Source: Streptococcus sp. WB01_FAA12 (GTDB lineage Bacteria; Bacillota; Bacilli; Lactobacillales; Streptococcaceae). Taken from it: a stretch of DNA of 64,000 nucleotides. Made by a program: the position numbers and the translations under genes. Positions within the stretch are counted from its first letter, which is position 1; each line of letters begins with the position of its first letter. The stretch is taken from positions 744,001 through 808,000 of the forward strand of contig NZ_JABAEX010000001.1 in the NCBI RefSeq assembly GCF_012843315.1, written 5' to 3'. Below are positions 43,511 through 51,441 of this stretch, in pieces. The notes below the pieces were generated by a model. It saw only the letters and a program-made list of their open reading frames with translations. It had not been told where the DNA came from and did no database searches.

Positions 43511-44650
43511 TTAAGGTAGTAGAACATCTTTCATACCATCCTTATCATCACTCTTAACAAATACAACATTACGTTTCCCTGTTAACTCTATCAGTTTTTC
43601 TTTCCCAAGGATGATTGCGAGATTCTTAATAATTGAACGTTTAGCTGATTCATCGTAATAAGTGAAAATAAACCGATATAGATACTCACCTTTCTCTGCT
43701 AATTCAAAACATTTTTGAAATATCTCTTTATCCAATGGATCAACAGAGTGACCAAAAATAATTATATTTTTGGATATCAATATTGATACTTCCTCATCTG
43801 AATCCCTGTACCTTGGTTGGAAAAATTCTTCAAATTCATTTCCTGTCTCTTTAACGACCCTTTGGTAATACTTCTGATAAGGAATTAAATCACTGTTAAC
43901 ATCATTTTCTTTATCTTCTATTCCAAAGACCATAGTATTGATGCGACCGAAAGTTCTCTCTAAATCAATTCGGCCATGTATAAAATGAGTTAGCATATCA
44001 GAAGTTCCAAATAGATATCCTGAAGTATTGGTATAATTAAAATTTAAAACATAGGTATGTGATAAATAACATATTGCATCCAAAGCTGTTGGTCTTGCTT
44101 CAATTCCTCGAATCTCAAAATCTATATAATCTAAATACGACAGATAGATTTCTAGTAGTTCAATTAGTAAATCAAGTTGATCAAGAAATAACTCATTAAG
44201 GTTCTCTATGAAAAGTTCTTTTTTATAATTATCCAATTCTTCATCTAGAATTTCATCTTCGAATACTTTTGCAACATAACGTTTTGCGGTGTAATTATTT
44301 GTATCTTCTAAAACATCATTAAAATAAGGGTAATAATCAGATCCAATACATTCAGATAATACTTTACTATTTTCTTTAAAAAACAGTATTGCATCTGCAA
44401 GTTGAGAAATCATGATTTCAAGGTTAGACCAATTTTCTCCAAGTTTATCCTTGTTATCATTAATAAATTTCAAATACAAATTATCTCTGTATTTCTCAAT
44501 CCTTATATTTTTAACTTTTAGAAACTCCAGTAACCCCTCATCTGGATTAGAAAATAATTGTTTTTCAAAGTCAATAAAATCGGTATACTTTGTTTTTCGC
44601 CCCATTGCAATATCAAAGCCATTACCTAAAATTAAAATTGTATCTGCCAT
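43511..44650 (-). CDS. AbiH-family abortive-infection protein
   Basis: 379 residues. The N-terminus ILILGNGFDIAMGRKTKYTDFIDF is the AbiH signature (a Rossmann-like GNGFD motif). Further conserved parts are YVLNFNYTNT near 205, FIHGRI near 223 and NIIIFGHSVDPLD near 305. Lactococcal AbiH stops phage propagation at an early step, but the mechanism of the family is not established. The gene is visibly AT-richer than the housekeeping genes around the island, which suggests acquisition. It follows the helicase gene after 51 bases with no terminator between, so both may be on one transcript. Confidence 0.9.
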   Translation of the reverse strand: MADTILILGNGFDIAMGRKTKYTDFIDFEKQLFSNPDEGLLEFLKVKNIRIEKYRDNLYLKFINDNKDKLGENWSNLEIMISQLADAILFFKENSKVLSECIGSDYYPYFNDVLEDTNNYTAKRYVAKVFEDEILDEELDNYKKELFIENLNELFLDQLDLLIELLEIYLSYLDYIDFEIRGIEARPTALDAICYLSHTYVLNFNYTNTSGYLFGTSDMLTHFIHGRIDLERTFGRINTMVFGIEDKENDVNSDLIPYQKYYQRVVKETGNEFEEFFQPRYRDSDEEVSILISKNIIIFGHSVDPLDKEIFQKCFELAEKGEYLYRFIFTYYDESAKRSIIKNLAIILGKEKLIELTGKRNVVFVKSDDKDGMKDVLLP

Positions 44651-44701
44651 ATTTTCTCCCTTTGCTTTTTTATTTTCTAGAGGGGTAATATTTTACTTCT
44701 C

Positions 44702-47341
44702 CTACTCCAATCGGCTTTTAACCTTCTTCTTAGTCAAGGTACGGTCGTTTTTATTGGAGAGAGCTTTGATACGAGCTTCTAGAAGGATTTTCCGTCCGGC
44801 CTCTGTTCGTGTGTAGATCAGGTAATAACGTCCAATAGTTGGCGTCAGAAAGTCGAGGAATTTCTGTGTATCTTCCTTGCGCTTGTCAAAAAGACTAGGC
44901 ACGACATAGTAAGGTGACTGACCTTGTCGGACTTTCTCTGCCTTCAATAGATAGCGCTGATTGTCCACTGGTGTAAGGAACTCCCCCACAGTCTGTGCAA
45001 ACAGCTCCTTGTCCCTCATGCTTCCTCCCTTGAGATAGGTGAAAACCATATAATTTTCCTTATCCTCCTCTACCTGAACACGGGATTGATCGTCTATTAG
45101 ATGCCCCGAATCTAGCAGAGCCTTTCGGATCTGCTCACCAAGGAATTGCATACGCCTATAGGGGCTTTTATAGAAGAGATAGCGTGATGTAGCAAAAGCT
45201 AGAAAGAGGAGACAGGCTGCCGTAAGCCACCAAACACCAATCAGTCTCAGTCTAAATAGCAAGACCAACAAATCCACTGCTAACAAGAGCAATGACATGC
45301 GAACCCATTTTAATGCATCAAGCAAGAGCATGACTGGGATCTTCTGTTTTTGGGTTGCGACTTCTGTAACTATCTCGAACTGATCCGCTACGACAAGAGC
45401 ATCTTGCCATTTTTTGCGCAAGCCTGCTCGATCCTTGGAGAGACTCTTAACTCGCTCATTATACTCGCTGATTTGCTTTTTCCTAAAGGGGGGCTTTGGA
45501 AACTCCAAGCGATCCAAACCAGTCTCAATAGTCTCCTGATTATAGGCCAGTCCAAGAAAATGTTCCATACGACGCGATAGGGTTTGAAGATCCTGGTTAG
45601 TATTTAGGTCTTGTTCCTCTTTTTCACCGGGAAGTGGGAGGATGCGGATAGGCTCAACAGCGACCAGGTGCCAGATATTGCTAGTCTTTTCTGGATGTCC
45701 TTGCCAGGTACGAATGGCACGTCCACGCATCTGATTACTCAGCATAAAGCTCCCCACAAAACTTCCAAGAATTAGGGAATTGACACAAGGGGCATCCCAA
45801 CCCTCTCCAAGGAGAGATTTGGTTCCAACTAGGATTTGGATCCGACCGCGTTGGAAAAGTTCCGTCACCGCCGCTACAATACCCTTAGCCGTACTAGGGA
45901 ATCCCACCAGTACATAATCTTCTTGGTCTAACTGACCAATAGACGAAAAACTAAGATGAACCTGAGGCAAGAGTTCCTTCAACTCTGTTGCCACATTGGT
46001 CGGAAGAATAACGACACTCCCTGACAAAACAGCCAAAGATACAGGTATCTCATGCTCCTGAACTTTCCGACGAATACTTTCAAAATAAGGAAGAACTCCC
46101 AACTGAGGAATGGTTGCCTGATTATCTCCCAGATAGGTGGCAAAATCCTTGCGAATATAGTCAGCTAGTACTAACTGTCTCAGTTCCTGACCTAGACTCT
46201 CATACTCTGTCAAGAAGATATCGGCAATGGCAGACAACTTCCCCAAAGACTGATTTAAAATCTTGTCCCTAGACTTGGACTTGACTAGAAAAACCTGTCG
46301 CTGTTCGATTAAACCACGTGCTTTCAACTCCGATTCTAACTTTTCCCTAAATCCATTTGAATCCTCGTACCAATCTGGAGTTTGATAGAGAACGCTCTGC
46401 AACAACAGCTCGAGCCAGTAGGAATTCACCTGAGGCAGACGTTTCGCCCCCAAAAGATTCTCTAAAGAGTCAGGAATGGTCAAGCCTTGAGAATGCATAA
46501 AGATTAAAATAGCCGACAAGTACTTAGGGTCTTCTAGTAGAACATCGGATGAAATGTCTCCTTTGAGTACCTTTGAATCTGACACTAGAGCTTGAAAGTC
46601 AGGATTGACCAAAAGCTGATGGATATACTCCCACTTTCTATCTTCAAACAGCATGATGTGTTCCGACTCTTCAGCTGTTGGTGAACAGATATAGACAAAA
46701 TCCTGATGAGGACAGAGGGTGTCTTCCTTGACTAGTTCAGGTACCGTGATTTCTTGGTCAATTTCCCCACACATACGGATATAGCGTTCCCAGAGTTCTG
46801 GCTCGCTGTCATAAGGTGGTGTCGCTGTCAGGGAGATGACTTGCAGCTGTTCATACTGCTTGCGAAAGGCTTCCAGACTTTTCCACCATTCATTGCGCAG
46901 GTGGTGGCATTCGTCCAAGCAAAGAGTAGCAACTTTCTGAGCTCTTAGACTTGCAAGCAAATCAAACCCCACAAAATCCTCTACTTCGCTATCTTCTTGT
47001 GTTGGCAATTGATTCATGGCGCTATGAAAAGCCTGATAGGTCACAATCGTTAGTGCCTTCATCTCCTTTAAGTTTTGGGAAACGAGATCTGAAATCTTCT
47101 GTTCGTTCTCTAAAAAGGCTGTTTGAATCCTGTCCACCCATTGTTCACGAATGGTGACAGTTGGAACCAAGACAAGGGCTGGGTTGCCAAAACGAGCGAT
47201 CAGCTCGATACCAATGGTGGTCTTGCCGGACCCTGGTGCCGCCACTAGGTGAACATGACCATCTGTTTGATAGTTCTGAAAACGATCTAAGACTTCCTTT
47301 TGGTACTTTCTCCATCTTCCTTTAAATTTTAAATCTAACAT
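44702..47341 (-). CDS. Superfamily-2 (DEAD/DEAH, ResIII-type) helicase with a predicted membrane hairpin
   Basis: 879 residues from the ATG at 47341 (a GTG three codons earlier is possible). Walker A is AAPGSGKTTIG (about 38-48), motif Ia VLVPTVTIREQW, motif II DECHHLRNEWW (about 147), motif III SLTATPPYD (about 170), and late motifs GTKSLLGEGWDAP (about 540) and MRGRAIRTWQGHP (about 573). Near 682-722 are two hydrophobic helices with a tight turn, bounded by arginines, so the C-terminal about 155 residues are separated by a predicted membrane hairpin. No nuclease motif was found. Function is unknown; location beside AbiH and the hsd operon suggests phage defence or DNA uptake/repair. An extended -10 (TGG-TACAAT, 47383-47378) precedes it. 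Confidence 0.82.
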   Translation of the reverse strand: MLDLKFKGRWRKYQKEVLDRFQNYQTDGHVHLVAAPGSGKTTIGIELIARFGNPALVLVPTVTIREQWVDRIQTAFLENEQKISDLVSQNLKEMKALTIVTYQAFHSAMNQLPTQEDSEVEDFVGFDLLASLRAQKVATLCLDECHHLRNEWWKSLEAFRKQYEQLQVISLTATPPYDSEPELWERYIRMCGEIDQEITVPELVKEDTLCPHQDFVYICSPTAEESEHIMLFEDRKWEYIHQLLVNPDFQALVSDSKVLKGDISSDVLLEDPKYLSAILIFMHSQGLTIPDSLENLLGAKRLPQVNSYWLELLLQSVLYQTPDWYEDSNGFREKLESELKARGLIEQRQVFLVKSKSRDKILNQSLGKLSAIADIFLTEYESLGQELRQLVLADYIRKDFATYLGDNQATIPQLGVLPYFESIRRKVQEHEIPVSLAVLSGSVVILPTNVATELKELLPQVHLSFSSIGQLDQEDYVLVGFPSTAKGIVAAVTELFQRGRIQILVGTKSLLGEGWDAPCVNSLILGSFVGSFMLSNQMRGRAIRTWQGHPEKTSNIWHLVAVEPIRILPLPGEKEEQDLNTNQDLQTLSRRMEHFLGLAYNQETIETGLDRLEFPKPPFRKKQISEYNERVKSLSKDRAGLRKKWQDALVVADQFEIVTEVATQKQKIPVMLLLDALKWVRMSLLLLAVDLLVLLFRLRLIGVWWLTAACLLFLAFATSRYLFYKSPYRRMQFLGEQIRKALLDSGHLIDDQSRVQVEEDKENYMVFTYLKGGSMRDKELFAQTVGEFLTPVDNQRYLLKAEKVRQGQSPYYVVPSLFDKRKEDTQKFLDFLTPTIGRYYLIYTRTEAGRKILLEARIKALSNKNDRTLTKKKVKSRLE

Positions 47342-47436
47342 TTCTTTCACCGTTATATCTCTTGACTTACTCCTTTAATTGTACCACACTTATATAAAAA
47401 GCAAGATAAGGAATCAAATTAGTCTTTATAAGAAAA

Positions 47437-47458
47437 ATATGGTATAGTAGAACCATAT
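47437..47458. promoter_or_regulatory. Promoter and inverted repeat of the VTT-family gene
   Basis: An extended -10, TGG-TATAGT (47443-47448 for the hexamer), lies inside an inverted repeat ATATGGT-N8-ACCATAT. The repeat would be a suitable operator, but may also be chance in AT-rich sequence. Confidence 0.45.
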
Positions 47459-47478
47459 ACTATCTATAAGGAGTTTCT

Positions 47479-48096
47479 ATGTCACAGCATAAGCAAATGA
47501 AAGCTGTTTCTCCCCTTCTACAGCAAGTCATCAATATCTCATCTATCGTCGGGGGAGTCGGCACCTTGATTTTCTGTATTTGGGCCTATCAGGCAGGAGT
47601 GTTACAGTCCAAGGAAACCCTATCGGCCTTTATCCAGCAAGCTGGGGTTTGGGGGCCACCACTCTTTATCTTTTTACAGATTCTACAAACCGTCGTTCCG
47701 ATCATTCCGGGAGCTTTGACCTCAGTGGCTGGGGTCTTTATTTACGGCCACATCATCGGAACTATCTATAACTATATCGGCATCGTGATTGGCTGTGCCA
47801 TTATCTTTTACCTCGTGCGCCTCTACGGAGCTGCCTTTGTCCAGTCGGTCGTCAGCAAGCGCACTTATGACAAATACATCGGCTGGCTAGATAAGGGCAA
47901 TCGTTTCGAGCGGTTCTTTATCTTTATGATGATCTGGCCTGTCAGTCCAGCTGACTTTCTCTGTATGCTGGCTGCCCTCACCAAGATGACCTTCAAACGC
48001 TATATGATTATCATCGTGTTGACCAAGCCCTTTACCCTAGTGGTTTATACTTATGGTTTGACCTATATTATTGATTTCTTCTGGCAGATGTTTTGA
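47479..48096 (+). CDS. VTT-domain (TVP38/TMEM64, DedA-like) membrane protein
   Basis: 205 residues with about five membrane segments. The VTT/DedA signature is seen in QTVVPIIPGALTSVAGVFIYG (about 74-94), an amphipathic re-entrant segment, followed by YLVRLYG and WPVSPADFLCMLAALTKM (about 155-172), which corresponds to the second re-entrant part. Family members are thought to flip phospholipids or undecaprenyl phosphate in the membrane. AAGGAG lies before the ATG. Single gene, with a terminator. Confidence 0.87.
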   Translation: MSQHKQMKAVSPLLQQVINISSIVGGVGTLIFCIWAYQAGVLQSKETLSAFIQQAGVWGPPLFIFLQILQTVVPIIPGALTSVAGVFIYGHIIGTIYNYIGIVIGCAIIFYLVRLYGAAFVQSVVSKRTYDKYIGWLDKGNRFERFFIFMMIWPVSPADFLCMLAALTKMTFKRYMIIIVLTKPFTLVVYTYGLTYIIDFFWQMF

Positions 48097-48102
48097 GAAT
48101 AG

Positions 48103-48138
48103 AAAAATCCGTTTGGTTTCCCAAGCGGATGTTTTTTT
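48103..48138. terminator. Bidirectional terminator between the VTT gene and scrK
   Basis: ATCCGTTTGG pairs with CCAAGCGGAT around TTTC and is followed by a T-run on the plus strand; A-rich sequence on the other side allows use by scrK. Confidence 0.82.
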
Positions 48139-48141
48139 GTT

Positions 48142-49029
48142 TTATTTTGCGACACTCTTAGCAAGGACAAAGTTCCCAAGTGTGGCAGAACCATTTCCAG
48201 CAACTGCTGGAGTCACGATGTAGTCACGCACATCTGGTACTGGTAGGTAGCCGTTGAGGAGAGCTGTGAATTTCTCACGCACACGGTCCAGCATGTGTTG
48301 TTGGGCCATGACCCCACCACCAAAGACGATGACATCTGGACGGAAAGTAACAGTAGCGTTGACTGCAGCTTGAGCGATATAGTAGGCTTGAACGTCCCAG
48401 ACAGAACTGTTGAGTTCGATGTTTTCACCACGAATACCTGTACGGGCTTCCAAACTTGGTCCAGCCGCAAAGCCTTCCAAACAGCCTTTGTGGAATGGAC
48501 AAACACCGTTGAATTCTTTTTCAATATCCATTGGGTGTTTGGCCACATAGTAGTGCCCCATTTCAGGGTGACCCACACCACCGATAAACTCTCCACGTTG
48601 GATAACACCTGCACCGATCCCTGTACCGATCGTGTAGTAGACCAAGTTTTCGATACGGCCACCAGCATTGTTACGAGCAACCACTTCACCATAGGCAGAG
48701 CTGTTTACGTCTGTGGTGAAATACATGGGCACATTTAGGGCACGACGAAGGGCACCAAGTAGGTCTACATTTGCCCAGTGAGGTTTTGGAGTCGTTGTGA
48801 TAAAGCCATAGGTTTTTGAATTTTTGTCGATATCGATAGGGCCAAACGATCCGACAGCAAGACCTGCAAGATTATCGAATTTTGAAAAGAACTCGATGGT
48901 TTTATCGAGGGTCTCGATAGGAGTTGTTGTAGGAAATTGTGTTTTTTCTACAATGTTAAAATTTTCATCTCCGACAGCACAGACAAACTTTGTACCGCCT
49001 GCTTCTAAGCTTCCGTATAATTTTGTCAT
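48142..49029 (-). CDS. scrK: Fructokinase (ROK family)
   Basis: 295 residues. It phosphorylates fructose released when ScrB splits sucrose-6-phosphate. ROK features: the phosphate-binding LEAGGTKFVCAVG at 8-20, the substrate loop TDVNSSAYGEVV near 105, IGTGIGAGVI near 137 and the zinc-binding segment GHPEMGHY...CPFHKGCLEGFAAG (about 153-190). It is transcribed separately, just after scrA on the same strand. Confidence 0.95.
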   Translation of the reverse strand: MTKLYGSLEAGGTKFVCAVGDENFNIVEKTQFPTTTPIETLDKTIEFFSKFDNLAGLAVGSFGPIDIDKNSKTYGFITTTPKPHWANVDLLGALRRALNVPMYFTTDVNSSAYGEVVARNNAGGRIENLVYYTIGTGIGAGVIQRGEFIGGVGHPEMGHYYVAKHPMDIEKEFNGVCPFHKGCLEGFAAGPSLEARTGIRGENIELNSSVWDVQAYYIAQAAVNATVTFRPDVIVFGGGVMAQQHMLDRVREKFTALLNGYLPVPDVRDYIVTPAVAGNGSATLGNFVLAKSVAK

Positions 49030-49124
49030 GATAAACCTCTTGTTTTTATTTTCTTTATTATAGCATACTTCAAAAAGTTACTTTTCTCTATATTTTAGTT
49101 TTTCCTCTGTAAATCTTACTATCT

Positions 49125-49161
49125 AATAAAAACGAACAAACATATCATTTGTTCGTTTTCA
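49125..49161 (-). terminator. Terminator after scrA
   Basis: AAAACGAACAAA pairs perfectly with TTTGTTCGTTTT over a 7-base loop; on the minus strand a T-rich tail follows. Confidence 0.85.
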
Positions 49162-49177
49162 CCTTAGAGAGGATTGA

Positions 49178-51064
49178 TTAGATTTTCACTTCAATAACGG
49201 CATCACCCTTAACAACTGAACCGCTTGCGACTGGTGTCACAGAAGCGTAGTCTGCTGTGTTGGTTACGATAACCATTGTTGTGTCATCAAGACCTGCGGC
49301 AGCGATTTTGTTTGAGTCAAAGGTTCCAAGAACGTCTCCAGCTTTGACCTTGTCGCCTTGAGCAACTTTTGCTTCAAAGCCTTCGCCGTTCATAGATACA
49401 GTGTCGATACCAACGTGGATCAAGATTTCAGCTCCCTTAGCTGTCTTCAAACCAAAGGCGTGACCTGTTGGAAATGCGATAGATACTTCTGCATCAGATG
49501 GTGCGTAAACCACACCTTGGCTAGGTTTTACAGCGATTCCTTGTCCCATTGCACCACTTGAAAAGACTGGGTCATCAACATTCTCAAGAGCAACTACGTC
49601 ACCAACGATAGGAGTTTGGATTGTTTCGTTTTGAGGAGGTAGTGGAATGTTGCCAGTTGTTTCTTCTTGGACCAAGCGCTCTGTCGCCACTTCAGTAGCA
49701 ACTTCTGCTTCGTCCTCGTAACCAAACATGTAAGTAAGAGCAAAACCAAGAACGAATGATACAGCTACCATAAGAAGGTATTGGAGCAATTGACCATTCC
49801 CAACGTAAAGCATTGTACCAGGGATGATGGTGATACCATTACCAGTACCAGCAAGTCCAAGGATTGAAGCCAATCCACCACCGATAGCACCAGCGATCAA
49901 TGAAAGGAAGAATGGTTTACGGAAACGCAAGTTTACCCCGAAGATAGCAGGCTCTGTAATACCGAGGAAGGCAGAAAGAGCAGCTGGGAAAGCAAGTGTT
50001 TTCAGTTTAGGATTTTTAGTTTTGACACCAACGGCAACAGTTGCAGCCCCTTGAGCTGTCATTGCTGCAGTGATGATAGCGTTGAATGGATTCACATGGT
50101 CAGCAGCAAGCAATTGTACTTCAAGCAAGTTGAAGATGTGGTGCACACCTGATACGACGATCAATTGGTGAACCCCACCGATGACCAAACCACCGAGACC
50201 AAATGGCAAGCCAAGAATCGCTTTTGTTCCGAGAAGAATGTAGTTTTCAACAACGTGGAAGACTGGTCCGATGACAAAGAGTCCAAGGATAGACATAACC
50301 AAAAGTGTCACGAATGGTGTCACCAAGAGATCCAAGACATCTGGAACCACTTTGCGGAGTGCTTTTTCAAACTTGGCTCCGACCACCCCAATGATGAAGG
50401 CGGGAAGAACGGAACCTTGCAAACCAACAACAGGAATGAAGCCAAAGAAGTTCATAGCTGTTACTTCACCACCTGATGCTACTGCCCAAGCGTTTGGAAG
50501 CGAACCAGAAACCAGCATCATACCAAGGACGATACCAACGGCTGGATTTCCACCGAATACGCGGAAGGTAGACCATACAACCAAACCTGGCAAGATGATG
50601 AAGGCTGTATCTGTGAGGATTTGGCTGTAAATGGTAACATCTTCTGGAAGAGTCATTCCGAGAGCATTCAAGAGACCACGAACACCCATGAAGAGACCAG
50701 TTGCTACGATAACTGGGATGATTGGTACAAAGACGTCACCGAAAGTACGGATGGCACGTTGGAACCAGTTCCCTTGTTTAGCAGCTTCTGCTTTCATGTC
50801 TTCTTTAGAAGATGTTGGCAAACCAAGTGCAACCACTTCGTCGTACATCTTGTTTACTGTACCAGTCCCAAAGATGATTTGGTATTGGCCTGAGTTAAAG
50901 AAAGCTCCTTGAACTTTATCCAAGTTCTCAATCACTTCCTTCTTGATTTTCCCTTCATCTTTGACCATGACACGTAGACGAGTCGCACAGTGGGCTACAC
51001 TGTTGACATTTTCACGTCCGCCAAGGGCTTCGATGACCTTTTTTGCAATATCCTGATTGTTCAT
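49178..51064 (-). CDS. scrA: Sucrose-specific PTS enzyme IIBCA
   Basis: 628 residues from the ATG at 51064 (GGAG ten bases upstream); an upstream in-frame TTG at 51070 is less likely. Domains in order: IIB (1-85, phosphorylated Cys in VAHCATRLRV, about 26), IIC (about 105-465, ten or so membrane helices) and IIA (about 490-628, with the His in ILIHVGIDTVSMNG). It takes up sucrose with phosphorylation to sucrose-6-phosphate. The IIABC fused form in this locus corresponds to the ScrA system of S. mutans and pneumococci. Transcribed divergently from scrB-scrR, from a promoter carrying a probable ScrR or CcpA site. Confidence 0.97.
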   Translation of the reverse strand: MNNQDIAKKVIEALGGRENVNSVAHCATRLRVMVKDEGKIKKEVIENLDKVQGAFFNSGQYQIIFGTGTVNKMYDEVVALGLPTSSKEDMKAEAAKQGNWFQRAIRTFGDVFVPIIPVIVATGLFMGVRGLLNALGMTLPEDVTIYSQILTDTAFIILPGLVVWSTFRVFGGNPAVGIVLGMMLVSGSLPNAWAVASGGEVTAMNFFGFIPVVGLQGSVLPAFIIGVVGAKFEKALRKVVPDVLDLLVTPFVTLLVMSILGLFVIGPVFHVVENYILLGTKAILGLPFGLGGLVIGGVHQLIVVSGVHHIFNLLEVQLLAADHVNPFNAIITAAMTAQGAATVAVGVKTKNPKLKTLAFPAALSAFLGITEPAIFGVNLRFRKPFFLSLIAGAIGGGLASILGLAGTGNGITIIPGTMLYVGNGQLLQYLLMVAVSFVLGFALTYMFGYEDEAEVATEVATERLVQEETTGNIPLPPQNETIQTPIVGDVVALENVDDPVFSSGAMGQGIAVKPSQGVVYAPSDAEVSIAFPTGHAFGLKTAKGAEILIHVGIDTVSMNGEGFEAKVAQGDKVKAGDVLGTFDSNKIAAAGLDDTTMVIVTNTADYASVTPVASGSVVKGDAVIEVKI

Positions 51065-51099
51065 TTGCAATAATCTCCTTATAAAAATTTTGTTCTTAT

Positions 51100-51114
51100 T
51101 TGAAAGCGATTTTA
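51100..51114. promoter_or_regulatory. cre-like site in the scrA leader
   Basis: TTGAAAGCGATTTTA matches the CcpA consensus WTGAAARCGYTTWNN except one position (Y is A). It lies downstream of the scrA promoter, as in a roadblock site. Confidence 0.5.
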
Positions 51115-51131
51115 TTCGCCCTACGACTATT

Positions 51132-51168
51132 ATTTTATCATGTTTCTAAAATATGTCAAGCGTTTTGC
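51132..51168 (-). promoter_or_regulatory. scrA promoter with overlapping operator-like element
   Basis: Minus strand TTGACA (51159-51154), 16-base spacer, TAAAAT (51137-51132) with extended TGA. GCAAAACGCTTGAC (51168-51155, minus strand) overlaps the -35 and resembles GCAATCGTTTGAC at 51339-51351 (plus strand); both are candidates for the ScrR operator. Confidence 0.65.
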
Positions 51169-51338
51169 AGAAATTTTTATTATCCTTCTCTTATTTATAT
51201 CCATTTATGATAGTTTTTGATTGAGTTCTTCTATTTACTTATAAAAATATCCTTAAATTAGAGGGTTCAAAGCTTTTGTTTTTCATTTTCTTTCATTTTT
51301 TCGTGAAAATTTACTCGATTTCTTTCGCTTAATTTATG

Positions 51339-51352
51339 GCAATCGTTTGACA
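51339..51352 (+). promoter_or_regulatory. Second operator-like element, scrB side
   Basis: GCAATCGTTTGACA has the same layout as the scrA-side element, in opposite orientation. It includes TTGACA, but no good -10 is spaced from it. Confidence 0.45.
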
Positions 51353-51380
51353 TTTTTTCCTCTTTTTTAACATAAAAGAC

Positions 51381-51409
51381 TTGCTTTTTTTACCGAAAAC
51401 GTTTACTAT
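51381..51409 (+). promoter_or_regulatory. scrB promoter with operator in its spacer
   Basis: TTGCTT (51381-51386), 17-base spacer, TACTAT (51404-51409). GAAAACGTTTAC (51395-51406), a LacI-family-type palindromic core, lies in the spacer and touches the -10, suiting ScrR repression or CcpA control. Confidence 0.65.
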
Positions 51410-51441
51410 TAAGATAGTAGAACTTTAGGAGGAAAGATAAA

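Noticed and set aside
48213-48692. 159-codon frame within scrK
   Set aside because: A shifted frame of scrK; scrK motifs lie in the other frame.
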